Assembly (NCBI RefSeq): GCF_039538065.1
Contig: NZ_BAABBR010000001.1
Location: 1,774,501-1,838,500, forward strand
DNA from: Sphingomonas rosea
GTDB lineage: Bacteria; Pseudomonadota; Alphaproteobacteria; Sphingomonadales; Sphingomonadaceae
Length of the DNA: 64,000 nt
Direction of reading: 5' to 3'
Below, in pieces: positions 39,828 through 50,611 of the stretch. The notes under the pieces are model-generated. The model did not search any database. It saw only the letters and a list, made by a program, of their open reading frames with translations, and was not told the origin of the DNA. Each line of letters begins with the position of its first letter. The first letter of the stretch is position 1. The translations under genes and the position numbers were made by a program.

Positions 39828-40408
39828 ACCGCCTCGACCGTCTCGACCTCCGGGACGTAGTGGCGAATGAGGTTCTCGACCCCGCGCTTCAGGGTCACCG
39901 CCGAGGACGGGCAGCCGGCGCAGGCGCCCTGCATCGCGAGGAAGAGCGTGCCCTCCTTGTAGCCGCGATAGACGATGTCGCCGCCGTCCTGCGCGACCGC
40001 CGGGCGGACCCGGGTCTCGAGCAGTTCCTTGATCTGCTCGACGATCTCGGCGTCGGCGGGGTCCTCGTCGAAGCTGGGCGTGTCGTCGGGCGCGACGTGG
40101 AAGCCGGCGCTTCCGGCCACGAACAGCGGGGCGCCGCCGACGAAATGGTCGAGCAGGATCTGGATCACGTCGATCTCGAGCCCCGCCCAGTCGACGTCGG
40201 GCGCGGCGGTCACCGAGACGAAGTCGCTGCCGAAGAAGACGCCCTCGACGTCGCCGGTCGCGAAGAGCGCGGCGGCGAGGGGGCTCGCCTCGGCCGAGGC
40301 AGCGTCGGGAAAGTCGCGGCTGCCCGCTTCCATCACGGTCCGGCCGGGAAGGAACTTGCGGGTCGAGGGATTGGGCGTGCGCTCGGTCTGGATCAGCATG
40401 GGGCTCAT
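39824..40408 (-). CDS. NifU-type Fe-S scaffold protein (Nfu)
   Basis: A 194-residue Fe-S cluster carrier. N-terminal Nfu domain (LIQTERTPNPSTRKFLPG near the start), then the C-terminal NifU domain with the cluster-binding CxxC in GACAGCPSS (about residue 167). It hands 4Fe-4S clusters to target enzymes. The ATG at 40408 has GGGGA 8 bases upstream; a second ATG at 40399 is close. In other sphingomonads I recall nfu near tsaB; here it is elsewhere. Confidence 0.92.
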   Translation of the reverse strand: MSPMLIQTERTPNPSTRKFLPGRTVMEAGSRDFPDAASAEASPLAAALFATGDVEGVFFGSDFVSVTAAPDVDWAGLEIDVIQILLDHFVGGAPLFVAGSAGFHVAPDDTPSFDEDPADAEIVEQIKELLETRVRPAVAQDGGDIVYRGYKEGTLFLAMQGACAGCPSSAVTLKRGVENLIRHYVPEVETVEAV

Positions 40409-40497
40409 TTGTGGTCCCCGGCCGACCGACGCAACCCCGGGGACATGATCCACAGCTTTTTCGCCGCGTCGATGTTCCCGTTCCGTTCTCCCATGCG

Positions 40498-40503
40498 TAT
40501 AAT
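40498..40503 (+). promoter_or_regulatory. Consensus -10 box just before a small gene
   Basis: A perfect TATAAT lies 8 bases before the ATG at 40512, with TTCCCG 17 bp upstream as a weak -35. Transcription would begin at about 40510, giving an almost leaderless message, unless translation starts at the internal ATG 40548. Confidence 0.45.
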
Positions 40504-40511
40504 CAGCACCC

Positions 40512-40727
40512 ATGTCCGCCAAGCATATCCGCAACACCGGTGACCTCATGCGCTTTCGCGCCAGCATCCGGATCGACTGCCCCCATTGCGCCGCCGCCCG
40601 GACGATGAGCGGGCTCGAGACGGTGCGGGCGATGGGGGTGACGAGCTTCGAGGAGGCCGAGGCCCGGCTCCGCTGCGCGCGCTGCGGGGGCAAGGGGGCG
40701 CGGGTGTCGGTGCTCCCGCCGGTCTAG
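40512..40727 (+). CDS. Small zinc-ribbon-like protein
   Basis: A 71-residue protein with two CxxC pairs, CPHC (about residues 23-26) and CARC (about 55-58), spaced as in zinc ribbons. There is no membrane segment. I do not recognise the family or function. The start may be ATG 40512 or ATG 40548 (MRFRASIRIDCPHC), the latter leaving room for a 5' leader after the TATAAT at 40498. Confidence 0.7.
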   Translation: MSAKHIRNTGDLMRFRASIRIDCPHCAAARTMSGLETVRAMGVTSFEEAEARLRCARCGGKGARVSVLPPV

Positions 40728-40776
40728 GGAGAAAGCTGAACAAGGTCTCGAATGTCCTAGGGTCCGCGAGTCGAAA

Positions 40777-41640
40777 TCACGCGGCGCCGGCACCGCCATG
40801 GGGCAGGGGCCATTCGGGCGGGCGCGGCGAGGGCAGCGCGGGCGGCTCCGGCGTTTCGGCCCCGGCATCGAGCGCGCGCTCGCGCTTCCACCGCTCGAGC
40901 TCGTCGATCGGCGCATAGTTCAACGGATCGCGCACGCGCAGCAGGTAGATGCCGAGCGCATCGTGGTGGACGGTGCGGGTCCCGACCAGCTCGCCGCCGT
41001 GGAAGACGGGGACCTGGTGGCCGTGGATGGCGCGGTCGAACAGGGTGTCGGCGAGGATCGCGGTATGGTGGCGCAGCGCGTTGGCGAAGGCGGCGGCGAA
41101 GGCCGGCGCGCGCGGCAGCAGCCGGTAGACGGCGCGGCGCGACATGTCGGCGGCGCGTGCCGCGGCGATGATGCTGCCCTGCTCCTCCAGCCGTTCGAGG
41201 AACAGCACGCGGCGCGCGGCGGTCCAGCCGTCGACGCGGGTGTTGGGCGGGACCTCGGCGATGACGGCGGCGTAATCGTCCTTGCTGTAGAGGTCGACGA
41301 TCTGGTCGTCGGGATCGGGCCGGCTGTCCTGCGCGGCAAGGACGGCGCGGGCGTCGGCGGCGCGGGTCTCGCGCGCGGCCTTGGCGGCGGCCTCGGCGAG
41401 GAAGACGTCGCGCTCGGCGGCTTCCTGCGCCTTCAGCCGCGCGTTGAACGCGAGGTTCGCCTCGCGCTCGGCGGCGCGGGTCTCGGGATCGTCGGGGACG
41501 GGGATGGGCTTGTCGTCGGGGCGGCGTTCGGCGTGCGAGACGTGCCAGCACCAGTCATAGTCGAAGCGGTAAGTCCGGCCATCGGGCCCGGTCGCGGTGT
41601 CGCCGGGTTCGGCGTCGAGCGGAAAGGGGAAGGGCTTCAT
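40777..41640 (-). CDS. HTH protein resembling phage terminase small subunits
   Basis: A 287-residue protein. Residues 10-45 are a Trp-rich segment (DYDWCWHVSHAERRPDD), residues 55-115 a charged Ala/Glu/Arg helix, and residues 135-195 hold a helix-turn-helix: FLERLEEQGSIIAAARAADMSRRAVYRLL followed by AFAAAFANALRHH. This HTH style is seen in terminase small subunit-like proteins that are common and non-prophage in sphingomonads. No other phage gene is nearby. Function unknown; DNA binding is likely. GC content matches the chromosome. Confidence 0.75.
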   Translation of the reverse strand: MKPFPFPLDAEPGDTATGPDGRTYRFDYDWCWHVSHAERRPDDKPIPVPDDPETRAAEREANLAFNARLKAQEAAERDVFLAEAAAKAARETRAADARAVLAAQDSRPDPDDQIVDLYSKDDYAAVIAEVPPNTRVDGWTAARRVLFLERLEEQGSIIAAARAADMSRRAVYRLLPRAPAFAAAFANALRHHTAILADTLFDRAIHGHQVPVFHGGELVGTRTVHHDALGIYLLRVRDPLNYAPIDELERWKRERALDAGAETPEPPALPSPRPPEWPLPHGGAGAA

Positions 41641-41702
41641 CCGCTAGGATAGAACAGGCGAAATCCTACTAGGCAAGGGGTCGCTTTCTGAATGTAAGAC
41701 CG

Positions 41703-41720
41703 CGAGCGAAAGGACGCTCG
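41703..41720. repeat. Hairpin downstream of the CBASS-like operon
   Basis: Perfect 6-bp stem cgagcg/cgctcg with a 6-base loop, 57 bp past the stop of the SLATT gene on the minus strand. No T-run follows, so termination is uncertain. It lies near the point where base composition returns to the chromosomal norm. Confidence 0.4.
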
Positions 41721-41776
41721 TGCTTCAAGTCTGAAGGTTGCTCACGACTCGGCAAAAGCGGTCAACGTATGCCATC

Positions 41777-42322
41777 TCAAGATGCCTGCGAGCTCGGCTC
41801 GCTTGCCGGTGCGTCTTTTTCATCTACTGCAAAAGTGTAGTCACCATCTTTGATCTTCTTTTGTGCAATCTTAAAGCACCACTCCGGTGCAGTCGGAGCA
41901 CCACTTCGGACGGCTTCTTTCCGATCTATGACTTGCTCGAAGGCACTACGGAATTCTTCGTAAGAGGATAATGAGTCCACATTCGCGAGAAGACGAAAGC
42001 GATCACGTAAGCTTGTAAAATCTCCTGCTGCACGACCAATGTCCTTGACGTGCATTCCAAGATCAAAGTTCGAATATATGGCGGGGAAAAAACCTGCTAA
42101 AAGTCCGCTAGCCAGCCCAAGTAGCTTTCCGCGATCCTCTCCAAAAACGCCAATTATCTGTGACCCTGCGATTGATCCAAAAACAATCGGAGCAATTATA
42201 AAAACAGCGCGCCAAAAGCGCGAACGCTTCTGCCAAATATAAAGGCTGGCTGCAGTAAACTTGCAGGACTCCTCTTGCCGTTTGCACTCATCGATTAGTG
42301 CAGAAGTGGTCTTATCCATCAT
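41777..42322 (-). CDS. SLATT domain membrane protein, putative CBASS effector
   Basis: A 181-residue protein. After an amphipathic N-terminal helix (residues 8-35) come two transmembrane helices at about 38-60 (FWRAVFIIAPIVFGSIAGSQ) and 66-84 (LLGLASGLLAGFFPAIY). A cytosolic helical region with VKDIGRAAGDFTSLRDRFRLLA follows. This is the layout of SLATT proteins (SMODS and SLOG associating 2TM), predicted to form pores or disrupt the membrane when a nucleotide signal binds. Its start overlaps the stop of the nucleotidyltransferase gene (ATGA), so the two are coupled. Codon use and GC differ from both flanks, which indicates acquisition. Which SLATT subfamily it belongs to cannot be settled here. 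Confidence 0.82.
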   Translation of the reverse strand: MMDKTTSALIDECKRQEESCKFTAASLYIWQKRSRFWRAVFIIAPIVFGSIAGSQIIGVFGEDRGKLLGLASGLLAGFFPAIYSNFDLGMHVKDIGRAAGDFTSLRDRFRLLANVDSLSSYEEFRSAFEQVIDRKEAVRSGAPTAPEWCFKIAQKKIKDGDYTFAVDEKDAPASEPSSQAS

Positions 42323-43197
42323 ACAAACCTAGGAATGTCAGTACCAAAAATCATTTGCCACTGTTCACCGGCTAGTCCGATTTCGGCGTTCGCTTCATGG
42401 GCACACGCCTTCTGGGCTCGATTTAAAGCCGATTGGGCCTTGCTGCTCCACATTGAACCGAGCGACATCGTTTCTGCGGTACCGGGAGCGTAAACGTAGC
42501 CATTCTGACGTCCCATGATATATGCAAAGAAGTCTCGACACATATAATCATAGTAAACTTCTGAATTACCCCGATTTCCCCATGTCGCAATGAATTCGAT
42601 TGCAAGAAGTTCTATATGGAAAGATCGTAGAGGTACTCCGCAGAAGCTCTGCCATCGCTTCATCATTCGTACAAGATCACGGGTGTTGTTACGAGAGAGA
42701 GCATTGCTAGCCGTCATGGCGACATTCTGAGCTTCGTATGCCTCGTGTTTATACCATCCTCCGAGAGAGGTCATGCAGACGAAGTGTCCACCGCCCAATC
42801 GCTGGAAAGATGGAATAAGCTCTACATCGTAGCTGGCGAATGAGACGAGCACGATTGGACCATCGCCTTTAATCGCGGTCCTCGTAAACGAATTGGCGAG
42901 GACAGTCTTGACCTCCTGAAGCAACTGCGATTGTTTGTTACCTGACCGCTGCTCGAACCTCGCATGTATACTTGCAGGAAGCTCGAAGAGCACATCAACA
43001 TCTCGGGGTGGACGGATACGCGTCTTTTTGGCCCACGAGCCGACGAAACGGGAATTGGAAGTTCCGCTGCTTGAACCCCAATAATGGATGTTGAGAGCTC
43101 TAACGACACTTTCTCTCTTAGACGCTCCGTCGCTTTTTTGAGCGTCGGTAAGTTTAAGGTTGTTGAGAAACGTCGAGAACCGTTTACTAACGCTCAT
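42319..43197 (-). CDS. SMODS/CD-NTase nucleotidyltransferase (CBASS second-messenger synthase)
   Basis: A 292-residue cGAS/DncV-like nucleotidyltransferase. The catalytic core shows G53-S54 in RFVGSWAKKTRIRPPRDVD, metal ligands D66 and D68 (DVDVLFEL), and the third acidic position in VELIP (E126). The C-terminal part (IELLAIEFIATWG ... EQWQMIFGTDIPRF) fits the SMODS helical domain. Such enzymes make cyclic di- or trinucleotides on phage infection and trigger a membrane effector, here the SLATT protein encoded just downstream. No Cap2/Cap3 or HORMA/TRIP13 genes follow, so it would be a minimal type I system. Low GC compared with neighbours. Product nucleotide unknown. Confidence 0.85.
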   Translation of the reverse strand: MSVSKRFSTFLNNLKLTDAQKSDGASKRESVVRALNIHYWGSSSGTSNSRFVGSWAKKTRIRPPRDVDVLFELPASIHARFEQRSGNKQSQLLQEVKTVLANSFTRTAIKGDGPIVLVSFASYDVELIPSFQRLGGGHFVCMTSLGGWYKHEAYEAQNVAMTASNALSRNNTRDLVRMMKRWQSFCGVPLRSFHIELLAIEFIATWGNRGNSEVYYDYMCRDFFAYIMGRQNGYVYAPGTAETMSLGSMWSSKAQSALNRAQKACAHEANAEIGLAGEQWQMIFGTDIPRFV

Positions 43198-43347
43198 GAA
43201 AAGTCCTAGGCCTGCAAAACTTCGCTGGTTGTGAGCTTAACCGCTGCGATCCGGTCGTCCAGTGGCAAAAATTGTCGTTCGGCAATCGTTTACTCGACTG
43301 AGATTTCCTAACCCCATCTTCACCTTCCCGCTCTAGCCTCTCCGGCG

Positions 43348-44382
43348 ATGCCCTCGCTCGCCGCCTTCACCGACCTGCTCCGCGCCTGGACGCTGCCGTT
43401 CGTGGCGTGGGGGTCGCAGTTTGCTTGGTGGACCTATGTCGGGGCGGCCGGACTGGCGGCGGGGCTCTTGTGGCGGCGGCGGGGGCGGGTGGGGTCCCCA
43501 AGGGCCGTGCTGCGCTATCTGTTGCCGGCGCGGCTGGTCGGGCATCGCTCGACGCGGCTCGACGTGAAGCTCTTGGTGGTGGCGCTGGTCGTGGGGACGC
43601 TCCAGGAGCCGTGGGTCGCGGGGGCGGTGTCCTTCGTGCGGGACGCGGTGGCGCGGGGGGAGGGGCTGGTCTTCGGTGCCTCGACCGCGCTTGGGCCGAA
43701 CGGGGCCGCAAGTCCCTGGGTGACGGGGCTGTCGGTGCTGGCGACCTTTCTGGCGATCGAGCTCGGCTACTGGCTGGCGCACCTAGCGATGCACCGGGTG
43801 CCGGCGCTGTGGGAGTTCCACAAGGTCCATCATAGCGCCGAAGTGCTGACGCCGCTGACCGAATGGCGGCAGCATCCGCTCGAATGGGCGCTGTTCCCGG
43901 TGGTGATCGGGGCGGTCGTGGCGGCGGTGCAGGGGGCGCTGGTGACGGCGTTCGGCGCCGCGGCGGTGACCGCGGCGGGGGGCGCGAACCTCATTCTGGT
44001 GGGCTTCATGGTGAGCGTGCTGCACCTGCGGCACAGCGAGCTGCCGTTCGCGGCGACCGGCTGGCTCGGGCGGCTCGTCCAGTCGCCGGCGCACCACCAG
44101 ATCCACCATTCGGTCGATCCGGCGCACTATGACCGCAACCTCGGCTTCTGCCTGTCGCTGTGGGACTGGGCGTTCGGGACTTTGGTCGTGCCGGAGAAGG
44201 GCGCGCGCTACCGGTTCGGGCTGGGCGAGGAGGACAGGGCGCTGGAGACGGTGGGCGGGAGCCTGGTGGCGCCGTTCTGGCGGGCCCTGGGGATGCGTCC
44301 TTCGACTGCGCTCAGGACGAACGAGGGAGGGGCAAGCCCTCCCCCGGCCCCTCCCGCAAGCGGGAGGGGAGAAGAGGGGGCG

Positions 44383-44397
<15 letters not shown>
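43348..44397 (+). CDS. Sterol desaturase / fatty acid hydroxylase family protein
   Basis: A 349-residue di-iron membrane hydroxylase. The His clusters are visible: HLAMH (about residue 148), HKVHHS (about 160) and HHQIHHS (about 251), set among several hydrophobic helices. It probably hydroxylates a lipid; in sphingomonads related proteins act on fatty acids, sphingolipids or carotenoids, so the substrate is open. After about residue 315 the sequence is encoded by palindromic repeats (44296-44369) and looks non-functional, and the stop lies 15 bp inside the end of uvrA. The ancestral C-terminus was probably shorter or different. Confidence 0.88.
44296..44369. repeat. Composite sphingomonad palindromic repeats inside a gene 3' end
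   Basis: Two elements in tandem. The first (44296-44322) has cgtcct ... aggacgaac around ttcgactgcgctc, a motif repeated many times in sphingomonad genomes. The second includes ggaggggc-aa-gccctcc and a perfect 10-bp stem cccctcccgc/gcgggagggg with an AA loop (44348-44369). They encode the last 30-odd residues of the sterol desaturase family protein. Confidence 0.75.
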
Positions 44398-47382
<2,985 letters not shown>

Positions 47383-47393
47383 GGAGGGATTTT

Positions 47394-47408
47394 GTTCCGT
47401 TTTCGTTC
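47394..47408. promoter_or_regulatory. LexA (SOS) box upstream of uvrA
   Basis: Direct repeat GTTC-N7-GTTC (spacer cgttttc), the alphaproteobacterial LexA operator. It lies 12-26 bp upstream of the uvrA ATG at 47382, overlapping the likely promoter. Confidence 0.85.
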
Positions 47409-47547
47409 TTGAAGCAAGCGGCCAGCGCTGGGTTGGTCAGATGGGTAGCGACCCGTTGAAACTCAAGGCGAAGGCCGGGTTGATGGAAGCGGCGCGGCAG
47501 GGCAAGCTGGCGACGGCCGAGTGCGGCCGGGTCGAGGGGGAGTTGTC

Positions 47548-48375
47548 ATGCGTCTGTTGTTGGCTCCGTGCGTCGTGGCGGCGATCCTGTCCGGTCCCGC
47601 CTTCTCCCAGGGAGCGCCCAAGGAAGCGGTTCCGACCAGCGCGTGGACGGTCGACTTCGCCGGCGAACGCTGCGTCGCGCTCAGGCAATATGCGACGCCC
47701 GCGGGACCGGTGGTGCTCGCCCTCGAGCCTTCGCCCGACAGGGACGGGATGCGGATCATCTTCCGGGTGCCGGCGCGGAAGGACGAACCGTACGGCAGCA
47801 CGTCGGGCAGGCTGTCGATCAACGGCGTCGAGCAGAAGTGGGGCTATGTCATGATCTGGCCGGCCGCCAAGGACGGGCTCCTGATCTACAGCGGAAGCCG
47901 GGGAGACGATCGCGAACCCGCAATGCCGCTCCCCCAGCTCAAGTCGCTCTCGCTGGCGACGGCGCGGCTGTCGGTGACCTTGCCGGTCAGCGGCGCCGAC
48001 AAGGTCGCCGCGGTGCTCGACGAGTGCACGCGCGACCTCCTCAAGAGCTGGGGCTTTGCCCTCGCCGAGCAGGACCGGCTCGCGACCTGGCCGAAGCATC
48101 GCAATGCCCAGACCATGCTGACCTATGTCGATTATCCGCCCGAATCGATGATGCGGGGCGAGCAGGGCGAAGTGCGTGTGCGCGGCGTCGTGGGGGCGAA
48201 CGGCAAGCTCAAGGACTGCAAGGTGCGTTACAGCAGCGGCTATCCCCGGCTCGATGCCGTCACCTGCGACCTGCTGCGCAAGCGCGGGAAGTTCGAGCCG
48301 GCGCGGGACAAGGCGGGCCAGCCGATGGACGCGCCGACCTTCACCAGCGTGCGCTGGGTCATGCCGACCGTCTGA
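47548..48375 (+). CDS. Periplasmic protein with TonB C-terminal-like domain
   Basis: A 275-residue secreted protein. Signal peptide over residues 1-22 (LLLAPCVVAAILSGPAFSQG). A central domain has beta-rich sequence (WTVDFAGERCVALRQYATPAGPVVL). The C-terminal 90 residues look like a TonB_C fold: EQGEVRVRGVVGANGKLKDCKVRYSSGYPRLDAVTCDLL, then FEPARDKAGQPM. No N-terminal membrane anchor or Pro-rich linker exists, so it is not a standard TonB. Such proteins are numerous in sphingomonads and of unknown function. The ATG at 47548 follows GAGGGGGA. Confidence 0.8.
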   Translation: MRLLLAPCVVAAILSGPAFSQGAPKEAVPTSAWTVDFAGERCVALRQYATPAGPVVLALEPSPDRDGMRIIFRVPARKDEPYGSTSGRLSINGVEQKWGYVMIWPAAKDGLLIYSGSRGDDREPAMPLPQLKSLSLATARLSVTLPVSGADKVAAVLDECTRDLLKSWGFALAEQDRLATWPKHRNAQTMLTYVDYPPESMMRGEQGEVRVRGVVGANGKLKDCKVRYSSGYPRLDAVTCDLLRKRGKFEPARDKAGQPMDAPTFTSVRWVMPTV

Positions 48376-48498
48376 GCGACGTTCCTCCGTAGGTCCGTCG
48401 ATGCCCGCAAGTCGTTCGTCGATCAGGCTTGGCGCGGGCGTGGGGGCGCGTCAGTCTCCGGCTCGACTCATGTTTTTCCGGTTTTTGGGGGATTTTTA

Positions 48499-50541
48499 AT
48501 GACCAATCGTCTTGCACGCGCTGCGCTGCTTCTGTCGGGGGCTGCGCTCATTGCGCCCGCCGCCATCGCCCAGATGCAGGCGCCCGCGCCGGTCGTCGCC
48601 GCGCCGCCGGTGCCGGTGACCTTCGGCAAGTGGGGCGTCGATCTTGGCGCGCGCGACCTGTCGGTGAAGCCGGGCGACGATTTCGAGGCCTATGCCTCGG
48701 GCAAGTGGCTCGCCTCGAACGACATCCCCTCGGACAAGCCGGGCAATGGCGTCGGCACCGAGCTCAACGACCGCAACCAGGAGCAGCTGCGCGCGATCGT
48801 GATGAGCGCGCCGGCTAACAGCCAGATCGGCGCGCTGTACCGGAGCTACATGAACGAGCCGCTGCTCGAGCAGCTCGACGCCAAGCCGCTGATGGCCGAC
48901 CTCGCGCGGGTCGACGCGATCGCGAGCAAGGACGAGATGCTCAAGTTCATGGCCGAGAGCCAGTGGAGCTTCGGCGGATCGCTGTTCGGGGTGCAGATCA
49001 TCCCCGACCTCGCCAATCCGACGATGAACAGCCTGGCGGTGGGCTCGGGCGGGCTCGGCCTGCCCGACCGCGATTACTATCTCTCCGACAAGTACAAGCC
49101 GCAGCTCGCCGCCTATCGCGCTTATGTCGAGCGGACTCTGGCGCTGACCGGCACGCCGGATGCGGCAGCCAAGGCCGACGAGATCCTCGCCTTCGAGACC
49201 GAGCTGGCCAAGGCGAGCTGGGCGCGGACCGACCTTCGCGACATCAACAAGATCAACAATCCGATGACCCCGGCGAGCCTCGCGACCTATGCGCCGGGCG
49301 TCGACTGGAACCGCTACCTGACGCTGTCGGGCGTCGCGGCGAGCCCCAAGGTGCTGGTCAGCGACAATACGGCGATCAAGGCCAAGTCGGCGCTGTTCGC
49401 GGCGACCCCGCTCGACACCCTGAAGACGTGGCAGCGCTACAAGGTGACCGCGCAGGCCTCGCCCTATCTGTCGAAGCGCTTCGTCGACAGCCAGTTCGAA
49501 TTCGCCAAGGCGCTGACGGGCGTGGCGGTGCAGCGGCCGCGCTGGCGCCGCGGGATCGGGCAGGTCGACAGCCGCCTCGGCGAGCTGGTCGGCAAGACCT
49601 ATGTCGAGCGCTATTTCCCGGCCGAGGCCAAGACCAAGATGGAAAGCCTCGTCGCCAACCTGAAGCTGGCGGCGGCCGAGCGGATCCGCGGCAACAGCTG
49701 GATGGAGCAGCCGACCAAGGAAGCGGCGCTGCGCAAGCTTTCCAAGATGGACGTGATGGTCGGCTATCCGGACAAGTTCCGCGACTATTCGGCGCTGAGC
49801 ATGTCGGCCGACGACCTCTACGGCAACGTCAAGCGCTCGAGCCAGTTCGAGTGGAACTACCGCCTCGCCGACCTCGGCCAGCCGGTCGACCGCAAGAAGT
49901 GGGCGATGAGCCCGGCGACGGTGAATGCCTATAATGGCGGGCTCGAGAACAAGATCGTGTTCCCGGCGGGCATCCTGCAGCCGCCCTATTTCGATCCGCG
50001 CGCCGACGCCGCGGTCAACTACGGCGCGGCGGGCGCGATCATCGGCCACGAGATCATGCACGGCTTCGACGACCAGGGCCGCAAGATCGACGAGAATGGC
50101 GCGGTGCGCGACTGGTGGACGCCCAAGGACGCCGAGAATTTCAAGGCGCTGACCGCCTCGCTCGGCAAGCAGTACAGCAGCTACGAGGCGGCGCCGGGCG
50201 TGTTCATCAACGGCGACTTCACCATGGGCGAGAATATCGGCGACATGAGCGGGCTCGAGGTCGCGCACCTCGCTTACATGAAGAGCCTAAACGGCAAGAA
50301 GGCGCCGGTGATCGACGGGCTGACCGGCGACCAGCGCTTCTTCCTCGCCTTCGCCCAGGCTTGGCGCGGCAAGGCGCGGCCCGAGGCGATCAAGACGCAG
50401 GTCGCGAGCGATCCGCACAGCCCGCAGCGCTTCCGCGTGATCGGGCCGCTCCGCAACCTCGATGCCTGGTATGCGGCGTTCAAGGTCGGGCCCGACAGCA
50501 AATATTACATCGCGCCCAAGGACCGGGTCCGGATCTGGTAA
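48499..50541 (+). CDS. M13 family zinc metallopeptidase (neprilysin/PepO type)
   Basis: A 680-residue secreted endopeptidase with signal peptide (LLLSGAALIAPAAIAQ). Zinc motif HExxH is HEIMHGFDDQGR near residue 517; the third ligand Glu and Asp lie in GENIGDMSGL near 578. The C-terminal end RVRIW matches the M13 consensus CxVW-like ending. It degrades peptides outside the cytoplasm. It is monocistronic, with a GGGGG ribosome binding site in a T-rich leader. Confidence 0.94.
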   Translation: MTNRLARAALLLSGAALIAPAAIAQMQAPAPVVAAPPVPVTFGKWGVDLGARDLSVKPGDDFEAYASGKWLASNDIPSDKPGNGVGTELNDRNQEQLRAIVMSAPANSQIGALYRSYMNEPLLEQLDAKPLMADLARVDAIASKDEMLKFMAESQWSFGGSLFGVQIIPDLANPTMNSLAVGSGGLGLPDRDYYLSDKYKPQLAAYRAYVERTLALTGTPDAAAKADEILAFETELAKASWARTDLRDINKINNPMTPASLATYAPGVDWNRYLTLSGVAASPKVLVSDNTAIKAKSALFAATPLDTLKTWQRYKVTAQASPYLSKRFVDSQFEFAKALTGVAVQRPRWRRGIGQVDSRLGELVGKTYVERYFPAEAKTKMESLVANLKLAAAERIRGNSWMEQPTKEAALRKLSKMDVMVGYPDKFRDYSALSMSADDLYGNVKRSSQFEWNYRLADLGQPVDRKKWAMSPATVNAYNGGLENKIVFPAGILQPPYFDPRADAAVNYGAAGAIIGHEIMHGFDDQGRKIDENGAVRDWWTPKDAENFKALTASLGKQYSSYEAAPGVFINGDFTMGENIGDMSGLEVAHLAYMKSLNGKKAPVIDGLTGDQRFFLAFAQAWRGKARPEAIKTQVASDPHSPQRFRVIGPLRNLDAWYAAFKVGPDSKYYIAPKDRVRIW

Positions 50542-50573
50542 GCGCGGTCGTTTAATCGATTTTCAAGTGATCG

Positions 50574-50610
50574 CCCCCTAGCTTGGCCCGTGCCGAGCTA
50601 GGGGGTTTTT
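50574..50610 (+). terminator. Terminator hairpin overlapping the next gene's ribosome binding site
   Basis: Perfect 10-bp stem cccccta-gct / agc-taggggg with a 12-base loop and five T residues. It ends the M13 peptidase transcript. The right arm's GGGGG (50601-50605) is the only ribosome binding site for the ATG at 50612, 6 bases away, so the hairpin would hide it in any read-through RNA. Confidence 0.85.
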
Positions 50611-50611
50611 C

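Noticed and set aside
40777..41640. Prophage remnant based on a terminase-small-subunit-like protein
   Set aside because: Only an HTH resemblance is seen. There is no large terminase, portal, capsid or integrase gene, and GC matches the host.
41738..41971. 77-codon plus-strand frame overlapping the SLATT gene
   Set aside because: It is antisense to the SLATT gene over most of its length, has no ribosome binding site and shows no domain.
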